From positions 186,001 through 250,000 of the forward strand of contig CAWHVQ010000014.1 in NCBI GenBank assembly GCA_963832895.1: a DNA stretch of 64,000 nt, given 5' to 3'. The position numbers and the translations under genes are program-made. Origin of the DNA: JAMXLO01 sp963832895. Lineage in GTDB: Bacteria; Pseudomonadota; Alphaproteobacteria; Acetobacterales; Acetobacteraceae. Below the pieces are notes generated by a model. It was not told where the DNA came from. It made no database searches and saw only the letters and a list, made by a program, of their open reading frames with translations. Of this stretch, positions 1 to 8,045 are shown piece by piece. Within the stretch, counting starts at the first letter, position 1, and each line of letters opens with the position of its first letter.

Positions 1-73
1 TGGCGTGCGAGCGGCCGAGGCCGGAGCCGGAGCCGGTCACGATGGCAACGCGGTCGTTGAAGCGGATCGTCAT
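1..73 (-). CDS. SDR family oxidoreductase, N-terminal fragment
   Basis: The reverse strand from an ATG at 71-73 reads 24 codons before the window ends. The fragment starts MTIRFNDRVAIVTG and continues into a glycine-rich turn, TGSGSGLGRSHA. That is the TGxxxGxG dinucleotide-binding motif that opens the Rossmann fold of short-chain dehydrogenases. The G-L-G-R-x-H-A ending is common in SDRs of the hydroxyacyl-CoA dehydrogenase/3-oxoacyl reductase type. Substrate cannot be inferred. It is divergent from the flavin oxidoreductase starting at 147, with 73 bases between the start codons. The rest of the gene lies outside the window. Confidence 0.8.
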   Translation of the reverse strand, partial: MTIRFNDRVAIVTGSGSGLGRSHA

Positions 74-146
74 GGATGGGGTCCCTTCTGGTCGGATGAT
101 GGTTGCGGGCGTATCCTACCGGCCAGTAACTCTCAAGAGGCCAGCC

Positions 147-1298
147 ATGAGCTATCTGCGCAGCGGCATCTTTCTGGCGCCGTTCCACAACCTGACCGAG
201 AATCCGACGCTCGCGCTGGAGCGCGACATGGAGCTGCTGCAGCACCTCGATAAACTGAACTATCACGAGGCGTGGATCGGCGAGCACCATTCGGGCGGCT
301 TCGAGATCATTGCGTCACCGGAGATGTTCATCGCCGCGGCCGCCGAGCGCACGCGGCATATCAGGCTGGGCACCGGGGTCGCGTCGCTGCCGTACCACAA
401 CCCGTTCATCCTCGCCGATCGGATGGTGCAGCTCGACCACATGACGCGCGGACGCGCGATGTTCGGCGTGGGGCCAGGGGCCCTGGTGCACGACGCACTG
501 AAGATCGGCATCAAGGCGGCGGATCAGCGAAGGATGATGAACGAATCGCTCGACGTGATCATGCGGCTCCTGCGCGGCGAGATGATCACCGAGAAGACCG
601 ATTGGTACAACCTGGTGGACGCGCAGTTGCAGTTGCCCTGCTACACGCAGCCGATCATGGAGACTGCGGTGGCGGCGTCGCGGTCGCCTACCGGCGCGCT
701 GGCGTCCGGGCGGCATGGCATCGGCATGCTCTCGATCGGCGGCACCAGTCCGGAGGCGATGGAGAAGCATACGCAGAACTGGGGCCTGTATGAGGACCAG
801 GCGCGGCTCAATGGACACGTGCCGGATCGCAGCAAGTGGCGGCTGGTGACACTGATCCATGTGGCGGAAACGCGCGAGCGCGCGCGGGAGAACGTGAGGT
901 TCGGCATCGATGCCTTCCGCGACTACTTCTCGGATGTCGGCACGTTCCCGATCGTGCCTCCGGATATCAAGGATCCCTACTCGTTCTTCGTGGAGAGCGG
1001 TGCGGGATGCATCGGCACACCGGATGACGCGATCGCCTATATCGAGAATCTGCTGAAGGGATCAGGTGGCTTCGGCGCGATCATGGAGCTGGCGCACAAC
1101 TGGGCTGACTGGGAGGCGACGAAGCGGCACTACGAGCTGATGGCGCGGTTCGTGCACCCGCACTTCCAGCGGTCGCGCGAGCTGCGGCGCGATTCGTATG
1201 CCTATGCGCGGGACCGCCACGAGGAGTTCACCGGCCAGTCGGCCGCCGCGGTGCAGGCGGCGATCGATGCGTTGGGGGCGCGACGGGCGGCGGAATAG
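147..1298 (+). CDS. LLM class flavin-dependent oxidoreductase (luciferase family)
   Basis: A 383-residue protein of the bacterial luciferase-like (TIM-barrel, FMN/F420-dependent) monooxygenase family. The N-terminal half shows the family pattern: a WIGEHH segment near residue 43, an RIRLGTGV-like strand (HIRLGTGVASLPYHNP) and GRAMFGVGPGA. The C-terminal part ends in a helical MARFVHPHF region. It resembles the limonene-monooxygenase/alkanal-type branch, but the substrate is not predictable. The ATG at 147 is chosen because AAGAGG lies six bases upstream; an in-frame extension back to 42 has no ribosome-binding site and overlaps the divergent SDR start. A second family member (RutA-like) follows 104 bases downstream on the same strand. 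Confidence 0.85.
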   Translation: MSYLRSGIFLAPFHNLTENPTLALERDMELLQHLDKLNYHEAWIGEHHSGGFEIIASPEMFIAAAAERTRHIRLGTGVASLPYHNPFILADRMVQLDHMTRGRAMFGVGPGALVHDALKIGIKAADQRRMMNESLDVIMRLLRGEMITEKTDWYNLVDAQLQLPCYTQPIMETAVAASRSPTGALASGRHGIGMLSIGGTSPEAMEKHTQNWGLYEDQARLNGHVPDRSKWRLVTLIHVAETRERARENVRFGIDAFRDYFSDVGTFPIVPPDIKDPYSFFVESGAGCIGTPDDAIAYIENLLKGSGGFGAIMELAHNWADWEATKRHYELMARFVHPHFQRSRELRRDSYAYARDRHEEFTGQSAAAVQAAIDALGARRAAE

Positions 1299-1402
1299 CT
1301 GGCGCGCCTTCTCGTTCGGTAAGGGTAGCTGACTTTTGCGCTTGGGCGCTCGGACAGGTCACACTGGCTCATCGCCCCAGTGACACGACGGGAGCCCACG
1401 CA

Positions 1403-2485
1403 ATGCAGGTCGGCGTCTTCATCCCCATCGGCAACAATGGCTGGCTGATCTCGACCACCTCGCCGCGCTTCATGCCTACGTTCGATCTCAACCGCGCGGT
1501 GGTGGAGCGAGCCGAGCGTTACGGCATGGATTTCGCGCTGTCGATGATCAAGCTGCGGGGGTTCGGCGGGCCGTCGGAGTTCTGGGACTACAATCTGGAG
1601 AGCTTCACGCTGATGGCCGGGCTTGCCGCGGTCACCAGCCGCATACAGTTGTTCGCGACCTGCTCGGTGCTGACGTTGCCGCCGCCGATCGCCGCGCGCA
1701 TGGCGGTGACGATCGACAGCATCTCGCACGGCCGGTTCGGCCTCAACATGATCACCGGCTGGCAGGAGAAAGAGTATTCGCAGATGGGCATCTGGCCTGG
1801 CGACAGGCACTACCAGCATCGCTACGAGTATTGCAGCGAATACGTGACGGTCATGCAGGAGCTCTGGGAGACCGGACGGAGCGATTTCCAGGGCGATTTC
1901 TTCCGTATGGACGATTGTCGATGCCTGCCGCTGCCGACCGCGCGCATACCGATCATCTGCGCGGGCCAGAGCGACCGAGGGACGCAATTTGCGGCGACCC
2001 ATGCCGATTATAATTTCTGCTCCAGTTTCGGCATCAACGACCCGCATGCGGTCGCGCCGAGTACCGCGCGACTGGTCGCGGCCAATGAGCGCGCGGGGCG
2101 GAACTGCGGGGCACTGGTCGTGATGATGGTGATCGCCGAAGAGACCGATGCGGCGGCCTTCGCGAAGTGGGAGCACTATCGCGATGGCATGGACATGGAA
2201 GCGCTCGGCTGGCGGCAGTCGCAGGCGGAGGCTGATCCGGGCGGCGACAAATACGCCGGTGCCGGTCGGTGGGCGGAGAAGCTACGCAACCGTATGCCGA
2301 CAATGCATGGCGCGCTGATCGGCTCTTATGAACGCGTCGCCGCATTGCTGGACGAGTATGCGACGGTGCCGGCGGTGCGCGGCGTCATGCTGACGTTCGA
2401 TGATTTCGTCCAGGGGATGGACAAGTTTGGCGAGCGGATCCAGCCACTGATGGCAAGCCGGCGGCATGTCCTGGAGCAGGCCTAG
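1403..2485 (+). CDS. rutA: RutA-like pyrimidine oxygenase (LLM family)
   Basis: A 360-residue flavin monooxygenase that closely follows RutA from memory: GVFIPIGNNGWLIS at the N-terminus, FALSMIKLRGFGG, FWDYNLESFTLMAGLAAVTS, ATIDSIS-like VTIDSISHGRFG, MIKWQ-like MITGWQEKEY, and a C-terminal LLTFDDF-type segment with FGERIQPLM. RutA opens the uracil ring with O2 and reduced FMN between N3 and C4, giving peroxyureidoacrylate/ureidoacrylate. None of rutB-G is nearby in this window, so its usual pathway context is missing. The start has GGGAG about nine bases upstream. Its stop overlaps by four bases the stop of the convergent MalY-like gene when that gene's frame is repaired. Confidence 0.85.
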   Translation: MQVGVFIPIGNNGWLISTTSPRFMPTFDLNRAVVERAERYGMDFALSMIKLRGFGGPSEFWDYNLESFTLMAGLAAVTSRIQLFATCSVLTLPPPIAARMAVTIDSISHGRFGLNMITGWQEKEYSQMGIWPGDRHYQHRYEYCSEYVTVMQELWETGRSDFQGDFFRMDDCRCLPLPTARIPIICAGQSDRGTQFAATHADYNFCSSFGINDPHAVAPSTARLVAANERAGRNCGALVVMMVIAEETDAAAFAKWEHYRDGMDMEALGWRQSQAEADPGGDKYAGAGRWAEKLRNRMPTMHGALIGSYERVAALLDEYATVPAVRGVMLTFDDFVQGMDKFGERIQPLMASRRHVLEQA

Positions 2486-3644
2486 ATCCGCCGCACCGCC
2501 TCGGCCATGCGGCCGACGATTTCCCGTAGCACCGGCGCCGGGGTTGCGAAGTTGAGGCGGGCGTAATTCGAGGTACCTGAGGGCCGAAGGTCTCGCCGAA
2601 ATTCAGGCCGACGCGCGCGCGATCGAGGAAGAACTGGCCTGCGGGGCATGGCAGTTTCAGCGCGGAGCAGTCGAGCCAGGCGAGATAGGTGGCCTCCGGC
2701 AGCCGCATGGTCACGCCCGGCAGTTCGGCGCCGAGGGTCTGCGCCAGCCAGTCGCGATTGGCGCGAAGCTGCGCGAGGATCTCATCGAGCCAGGGCTGGC
2801 CGTCATCCCAGGCGGCGATCGTCGCATCAACGCCGGTGACGCCCGGCGAGCCCAGCAGGCGTGCATGGATACGCGCGAAGAAGCGTTCCTTCAGCGCGGG
2901 CGCGCCGAAGTGCATCACGGCACAGCGCAGCGCGGGAATGTTGAAGCTCTTGGTGGCCGAGGTGATGGTGATGGTGCGCGCGGCGATCTCGGGAGAGAGC
3001 GACGCCAGCGGAATGTGCGTGTTGCCGGGATAGACGATGTCGGCGTGGATCTCGTCAGACACCACGACCAGGTCGTGACGTATGGCGAACGCTGCCACCT
3101 GCTCAAGCTCCGCGCGGCTGTAGGCGCGTCCGGTCGGGTTCTGCGGGTGGCAGAAGATCAGCACGCGGGCGCGCGGATCGGGTGCGGCCTCATAGGCGGC
3201 GAGGTCGAGTACCCAGCGCGTGCCGCTGTCGCGCATCGGGTTGGCAATCAGGCGACGACCGGTGTCATTGATGGCGGCCATGAACGGCGGATAGGACGGC
3301 AACTGCAGCAGCACCGCATCGCCCGGGTCGCTGAACGCCATCACCGAGGAGAAGCTGGCCTGCACCAGGTCGCCGATCGGATGCGCATCGGCGGGATCGG
3401 TCTGCCAATCGAAGCGGCGCTGCATGCGGCGGGTGAAGGCGGCGGCGAGCGCACCCTCGCGGGCGGCGTAGCCATATTCCTGGTCGCGGGTCAGCCGGGC
3501 GAGAGCCTCGGAGATTGCCGGGGCGACGCCGAAATCCATGTCGGCGACCCAGGCGGGCAGCACGTCGTCGGGGAACTTGTGCCACTTGTTGGTGCGGCGC
3601 GCGCGAAGGGTTGCAATGTCGAAATCGGTCGCTCCGGTGGCCAT
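2482..3644 (-). pseudogene. MalY/PatB-type aminotransferase (cystathionine beta-lyase-like), single-base frameshift near the C-terminus
   Basis: A PLP fold-type I enzyme with the MalY/PatB features FPDDVLPAWVADMDF, FCHPQNPTGR, VSDEIHADIVYPG and the PLP-lysine segment SATKSFNIPAL. Known members cleave C-S bonds of cystathionine/cysteine conjugates. After FGETFGPQ the frame breaks. If one base is restored around 2571-2580, the family ending returns (YARLNFATPAPVLREIVGRM) and stops at 2482, giving 387 residues. As written, translation runs out of frame to 2385 with a nonsense tail. The start at 3644 has GGAG nine bases upstream; an upstream ATG at 3662 has none. The lesion could be genuine or a missing base in the sequence. 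Confidence 0.8.
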
Positions 3645-3732
3645 GTGGTCGCTCTCCGCCATTCTGCGCGTGCCATAGCATCTGGCGGCGGAACGGGCGA
3701 GCCGCTACGGCGCGAAACACCATCAATCCCGC

Positions 3733-3770
3733 CCACGGTGGAGGGCCACCCAGGTGGTCCTCCGCCGTGG
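3733..3770. repeat. 18-bp near-perfect inverted repeat (possible terminator hairpin)
   Basis: Arms 3733-3750 and 3753-3770 pair with only two mismatched positions, and the loop is minimal. It lies just beyond the stop of the CBS-domain gene (3782, minus strand) and before the MalY-like start. It may end transcription of the CBS gene, but no strong U-run follows, so a REP-like or purely structural role is also possible. Confidence 0.5.
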
Positions 3771-3781
3771 TGGCGGATCGA

Positions 3782-4246
3782 TCAGTTCGCCCTTCGCGTG
3801 GAGCTGGAGCTCGTCTGGCTCTGATTGAGTGCCGCACTCTGGGATGCCAGTCTGGCTATATCCGGATAGAGGTTCTGCGGGCCTTTCAGGGCAAGGTCGG
3901 ACAACGAAACAATGCCGACCACCAGGTTCGAGCTGTTGCGAACCGGAAGGTGGTGGATGTGTCGCTGCCGCATTGTGCTCAATGCATCCTCGATGCTGTC
4001 GTCCTCGTTGCCATAGGTGACGCCGCTGGTCATGATCTGGCTTACGGTCGTGGTTGTCGGGTTCAAGCCCTCGGCGGTTGCGCGGGCGGTGAAGTCCTTT
4101 TCAGTGAGCATGCCGATGAAGCTGTCGCCGTCGCCGACGGGAAGACAGCCGATGTTGAGGTCGCGCATCCTGCGCGCTGCCGTGGCGAGCGTCGTGTCCG
4201 CGGTCGTCCACTCCACCTTCTGGGTCATCAGTTCGCGAACGAGCAT
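3782..4246 (-). CDS. CBS domain-containing protein
   Basis: A 154-residue soluble protein made of a tandem CBS pair (Bateman module). First repeat: LMTQKVEWTTADTTLATAARRMRDLNIGCLPVGD and FIGMLTEKDF (split here only for description). Second repeat: IMTSGVTYGNEDDSIEDAL, then HIHHLPVRN and VGIVSLSDLA. Such stand-alone CBS proteins bind adenine nucleotides and act as energy sensors or regulators; the partner is unknown. The start at 4246 is chosen because AGGAGG sits five bases upstream, an excellent ribosome-binding site. A longer in-frame reading to 4321 lacks one. It diverges from recA, with 300 bases between the two starts holding both promoters. Confidence 0.88.
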   Translation of the reverse strand: MLVRELMTQKVEWTTADTTLATAARRMRDLNIGCLPVGDGDSFIGMLTEKDFTARATAEGLNPTTTTVSQIMTSGVTYGNEDDSIEDALSTMRQRHIHHLPVRNSSNLVVGIVSLSDLALKGPQNLYPDIARLASQSAALNQSQTSSSSTRRAN

Positions 4247-4546
4247 GATTGCCTCCTGCTGCATGTTGGCCGGACCGACGGAACCGTTCCGGCGGCGGCA
4301 TGTGCCATCCGCTAGCTGCAATTGATGAACCGGCCCTTAATTTGGCGAGCGCCGATGCACAGCTCCATTGCAACAACTCGTGTTGTCGGTGAAGGAATTG
4401 GCGGCGGCGAGCCAAACGTGGCTTGACGAACCGGCGGGCAATATGTTGCTACTTTGTTCGCTTGCTGGCGCGGCCGGACGGATGCAATCTATACGCGAAG
4501 AAATTCCGGACGCCTAAAATCGAAGGTTGTAGACGAGGAGCCTCGG

Positions 4547-5590
4547 ATGGAAAAGAACAAGGCGCTGGATGCCGCGATGGCGCAGATCGAACGGGCCTTC
4601 GGCAAGGGCTCCATCATGCGCATGGGCTCGCGTGGCATCGACGAGCAGATCGAGGTCATCCCGTCCGGTTCGCTTGGGCTCGATCTGGCGCTGGGGATCG
4701 GCGGGCTGCCGCGCGGCCGGATCATGGAGATCTACGGCCCGGAAAGCTCCGGCAAGACGACGTTGGCCTTGCACGCCATCGCCGAGGCGCAGAAGCGCGG
4801 CGGCACTTGTGCGTTCATCGATGCGGAGCATGCGCTGGACCCCGGCTATGCCCGCAAGCTCGGTGTCGATGTGGACAATCTGCTGATCAGCCAGCCGGAT
4901 GCCGGGGAGCAGGCGCTGGAGATCTGCGATACATTGGTGCGGTCGGGCGCGATCGACGTGGTGGTGATCGACAGCGTCGCCGCCCTGGTGCCGCGCGCCG
5001 AGCTGGAAGGCGAGATGGGCGACAGTCACATGGGCCTGCACGCGCGGCTGATGAGTCAGGCGCTGCGCAAGCTCACCGGCAGCGTGTCGCGCAGCAACAC
5101 GACGCTGATATTCCTGAACCAGATCCGCATGAAGATCGGCGTGATGTTCGGCAATCCGGAGACCACCACCGGGGGCAACGCGTTGAAGTTCTATGCTTCG
5201 CTGCGCATGGAGATCCGACGGATCGGACAGATCAAGGATCGCGACGAGGTGGTGGGCAACCAGACGCGCGTGAAGGTGGTGAAGAACAAGCTGGCGCCAC
5301 CGTTCCGCCAGGTCGAGTTCGACATCATGTATGGCGAAGGGATCAGCAAGGTTGGTGAGCTGATCGACCTTGGGGTGAAGGCGGGCGTCGTGGAGAAGTC
5401 CGGCGCCTGGTTCAGCTACGACAGCCAGCGGATCGGCCAGGGGCGCGAGAACGCCAAGCAGTTCATGCGCGACCACCACGAGGTGGCGGATGCGATCGAG
5501 CTTCGCATCCGCGAACAGTCGGGCGTCGTGGCGAATACCATGCTGGCGACGAACGACGAGACGGAGGCGGCGGCGGAGGCGGCGGAGTGA
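4547..5590 (+). CDS. recA: recombinase RecA
   Basis: A 347-residue RecA, full length for the family. RecA coats single-stranded DNA, drives homologous strand exchange and activates LexA self-cleavage. The Walker A motif GPESSGKT is at residues 64-71. Walker B is VVVIDSVAALVPRAELEGEM, loop L2 includes FGNPETTTGGNALKFYAS, and an acidic tail (DETEAAAEAAE) closes the protein. The ATG at 4547 has GAGGAG seven bases upstream; an in-frame extension to 4454 is not supported. A weak promoter candidate is TTGACG (4423-4428) with TTGCTA 17 bases later. I found no clear alphaproteobacterial LexA box (GAAC-N7-GAAC or GTTC-N7-GTTC) upstream. Confidence 0.98.
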   Translation: MEKNKALDAAMAQIERAFGKGSIMRMGSRGIDEQIEVIPSGSLGLDLALGIGGLPRGRIMEIYGPESSGKTTLALHAIAEAQKRGGTCAFIDAEHALDPGYARKLGVDVDNLLISQPDAGEQALEICDTLVRSGAIDVVVIDSVAALVPRAELEGEMGDSHMGLHARLMSQALRKLTGSVSRSNTTLIFLNQIRMKIGVMFGNPETTTGGNALKFYASLRMEIRRIGQIKDRDEVVGNQTRVKVVKNKLAPPFRQVEFDIMYGEGISKVGELIDLGVKAGVVEKSGAWFSYDSQRIGQGRENAKQFMRDHHEVADAIELRIREQSGVVANTMLATNDETEAAAEAAE

Positions 5591-5765
5591 TATCGGCGGT
5601 TTTCCCGCACACGGCTCTCCAGTCGTAGGTTTCCTCATCGGGAGTGTCTCGCCGCTGCATGGGGTGCGTGTAGGATGAACAACCCATGCGTAGCGAAGAA
5701 GGCATTGGGCCAACGTAGATGATCTGTGGAAGTCTCGATTTAATCTGACGGATGGTGTCTGTTCG

Positions 5766-5865
5766 GCACCATCACCAAGGACCAGAAGATCATTCGCGCC
5801 AAGGCCGGCCTTGCTGGAACTCGCCAAGCGAGCTTGGCAACGTCTCGCAGGCTTGCAAGGTGATG
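5766..5865 (+). mobile_element. degenerate N-terminal remnant of an IS481-family transposase
   Basis: Read with two small frameshifts, this stretch gives ITKDQKIIRAKAGL, then LELAK, then LGNVSQACKVM. From memory this is the conserved N-terminus of IS481-type transposases. The similarity stops at the ATG of the following small membrane protein, where the transposase would continue GYSRDSFYR. No catalytic DDE domain or intact terminal repeats are visible, so it is a dead scrap marking an old insertion next to recA. The 175 bases between recA and this scrap hold no gene that I recognise. Confidence 0.6.
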
Positions 5866-6084
5866 ATGGACAAAGGCCGCGTATTCTACGTCGCCACCAC
5901 CGTCTGGGGATGCGGGCTCGTCATCATGATTGCGGTGCACGTCGCACTCGCCATCCATCTCCCACACGCCGAATATGTCCTGCTGTCACCAACGCTCGGC
6001 ATCGCCGCAAACCTGCTACTGCTAGGCTGGACCGCCCGCCACACGGCACGGCGAGTATCCGCTTATCTTCGCGCGGCGGCATGA
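5863..6084 (+). CDS. small two-helix membrane protein, hypothetical
   Basis: A 73-residue hypothetical protein starting MMDKGRVFY. It has two predicted membrane segments, roughly residues 8-28 (VATTVWGCGLVIMIAVHVAL) and 36-55, separated by a short polar turn, with a basic C-terminal tail (ARHTARRVSAYLRAAA). I do not recognise a family. An in-frame extension upstream exists, but it encodes transposase-remnant sequence, so the internal ATG at 5863 (with AAGG just upstream) is preferred. It ends eight bases before the stop of the convergent DUF1348 gene. The hydrophobic pattern supports a real product, but no homology is claimed. Confidence 0.5.
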   Translation: MMDKGRVFYVATTVWGCGLVIMIAVHVALAIHLPHAEYVLLSPTLGIAANLLLLGWTARHTARRVSAYLRAAA

Positions 6085-6092
6085 ACGCGACA

Positions 6093-6557
6093 TCACAGGC
6101 CCAGATCGCTCAGGCCTGGATGGTCATCCGGACGGCGACCGAGTGGCCAATGGTATTGGCGCTCGCCAGCCGCGATGGGCAGATCGTTGATGCTGGCAAT
6201 ACGCAGCCGCATCAGCCCATGCTCGTCGAATTCCCAGTTCTCGTTGCCGTAGCTGCGGCACCAGTTGCCGCTGTCATCATGCCACTCATAGGCAAAGCGC
6301 ACGGCGATGCGGTTGTCGCGGAAGGCCCAGAGTTCCTTGATCAGGCGGTAATCGAGCTCGCGATGCCATTTCCGTGTCAGGAAGGCCTCGATCGCAGCGC
6401 GACCCTGCAGGAACTCCGCGCGGTTGCGCCATTTGCTGTCCTCCGTGTAGCCCAGCGCGACGCGCGCCGGATCGCGCGTGTTCCATGCATCTTCGGCCAT
6501 ACGCACCTTCTGTGCGGCGGTCTCCATCGTAAAGGGTGGCAGCGGTGGCCGGCTCAT
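6093..6557 (-). CDS. nuclear transport factor 2-like family protein (DUF1348)
   Basis: A 154-residue SnoaL/NTF2-fold protein matching DUF1348. Characteristic stretches are AEDAWNTRDPARVALGYT, WRNRAEFLQGRAAIEAFL, WHRELDYRLIKELWAFRDN, RIAVRFAYEWHDDSGNW and YGNENWEFDEHGLM. The fold is a cone-shaped small-molecule pocket; no reaction is established for this family as far as I know. The start at 6557 (MSRPPLPPFT) matches the usual N-terminus, so a longer reading to 6626 is discarded. It is convergent with the small membrane protein and divergent from the sulfatase at 6704. Confidence 0.88.
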   Translation of the reverse strand: MSRPPLPPFTMETAAQKVRMAEDAWNTRDPARVALGYTEDSKWRNRAEFLQGRAAIEAFLTRKWHRELDYRLIKELWAFRDNRIAVRFAYEWHDDSGNWCRSYGNENWEFDEHGLMRLRIASINDLPIAAGERQYHWPLGRRPDDHPGLSDLGL

Positions 6558-6703
6558 GGCTTGCGTTCCGTGTTGTCCGTCATGGTCATGATGCGCACAT
6601 ATCAACACACGCACGAACCTGGTCAAATCCGTCGGCGCGCCGGAGGCTTTCGCAGCGGGTTGCCGGACCGTATGGTCCCCCGGGTGCCAGCCTGCATCCA
6701 GCG

Positions 6704-8026
6704 ATGGAGATCCGCTTGCCTCCGAACATCGTGTTCATCATGGCTGACGACCTCGGCTACGCGGACCTTTCCTGCTGCGGACGACGCGACTTCTCGACGC
6801 CGAACATCGACCGCATTGCCGAACGCGGCGTGCGCTTCACCCAGGCCTACGCCAACTCGGCAGTCTGCTCCGCGACACGGCTCGCGCTGATCACCGGCCG
6901 CTATCACTACCGCCTGAAGCTAGGTCTCGAGGAACCGCTCGCCGGCAAGACCGATGTCGGGCTGCCGCCCGAGCATCCCACTCTGCCGTCGCTGCTGCGC
7001 GACGCCGGTTATGCCACGTCGCTGATCGGCAAGTGGCACCTCGGCATGCTGCCGGCGTTCGGGCCGCTGCAAAGCGGCTACCAGCACTTCTGGGGCTTCC
7101 GCACCGGCGCGTTGGACTACTACTCGCACCGCAACGCCCGCGACGAAGCCGACCTCTGGAACGGCGATGTCGCCATCGAACGGACCGGCTACATGACCGA
7201 CCTGCTCGGCGACGAGGCCGTCGATACCATCGAGCGGCATGCACAGAACAAGCGCCCGTTCCTGCTCAGCCTGCACTTCAACGCACCGCACTGGCCGTGG
7301 GAGGCGCCCGGCGATCAGGCGGAATCCGAGCGGCTGCGGACCACACGGCTGCGTCACTATGACGGCGGCACGCAGCTTACCTATGCACGCATGGTGCAGG
7401 CGATGGACCGCCAGATCGGCCGCGTGCTGCAGGCGCTCGACGCGGGCGGCCTTTCGGGCAACACCATCGTCATCTTCACCAGCGACAACGGCGGCGAGCG
7501 CTTCTCTGACACCTGGCCCTTCACCGGCGTGAAGACGGAACTGCTGGAAGGCGGCCTGCGCGTCCCGGCTTTGATCAGCTGGCCCGATCGCATTCCCGCC
7601 GGTGGCGTCAGCGAGCAGGTGATGATCACCATGGACTGGCTGCCCACGCTGCTGGACGCCGCGGACACCGAGCCCGACGCGGACTATCCACCGGATGGGA
7701 TCAGCCTGCTGCCAGTGCTGACCGGGCGCACCGTCGCGCCGCGCAGGCTGTTCTGGCGCTACAAGACCAACGCGCAGCGCGCCGTGCGCGACGGCCGCTT
7801 CAAGTATCTGAAGATCCGCGACAACAGCTTCCTGTTCGACGTCGTGGCTGATCCGCGCGAGCGGGGCAACCTGAAGCACCGGCACCCCGACGTGTTCGAG
7901 CGGCTGATATCGGCATGGACTCAGTGGAACGCAGCGATGCTGCCGGAAATCCCCGACAGCTTTGGCGAAGGCTTCACCGCAGGGGAGCTGGCGGACCACA
8001 TCGGCATGGGTCAGACTGGCGAGTGA
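6704..8026 (+). CDS. sulfatase-like hydrolase (type I arylsulfatase family)
   Basis: A 440-residue alkaline-phosphatase-superfamily sulfatase. Metal-binding aspartates are in FIMADDLGYAD (residues 11-21). The formylglycine site is CSATR with Cys55, followed by LALITGRY; then GKWHLG and, in the C-terminal half, FTSDNGGE. Type I sulfatases hydrolyse sulfate esters after conversion of this Cys to formylglycine. The usual motif is CxPxR, so alanine at the third position is a variant. There is no N-terminal signal peptide, which suggests a cytoplasmic enzyme. The ATG at 6704 is chosen because homology begins at once; longer readings overlap the divergent DUF1348 gene. It is the first gene of a likely operon with the selenoprotein peroxiredoxin (20 bases later) and a HAD protein. 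Confidence 0.88.
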   Translation: MEIRLPPNIVFIMADDLGYADLSCCGRRDFSTPNIDRIAERGVRFTQAYANSAVCSATRLALITGRYHYRLKLGLEEPLAGKTDVGLPPEHPTLPSLLRDAGYATSLIGKWHLGMLPAFGPLQSGYQHFWGFRTGALDYYSHRNARDEADLWNGDVAIERTGYMTDLLGDEAVDTIERHAQNKRPFLLSLHFNAPHWPWEAPGDQAESERLRTTRLRHYDGGTQLTYARMVQAMDRQIGRVLQALDAGGLSGNTIVIFTSDNGGERFSDTWPFTGVKTELLEGGLRVPALISWPDRIPAGGVSEQVMITMDWLPTLLDAADTEPDADYPPDGISLLPVLTGRTVAPRRLFWRYKTNAQRAVRDGRFKYLKIRDNSFLFDVVADPRERGNLKHRHPDVFERLISAWTQWNAAMLPEIPDSFGEGFTAGELADHIGMGQTGE

Positions 8027-8045
8027 ACAACCAGGGACGAGTCCG

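Noticed and set aside
1202..2176. Long antisense open frame opposite the RutA gene
   Set aside because: Arg/His-rich shadow frame without start context or recognisable domain; the opposite strand encodes a clear RutA.
4380..4546. SOS (LexA) box upstream of recA
   Set aside because: No GAAC-N7-GAAC or GTTC-N7-GTTC pair; a single GTTC near 4456 has no partner at the right distance.
4514..5827. Minus-strand open frame of over 400 codons opposite recA
   Set aside because: Shadow of recA; composition and lack of motifs exclude it.
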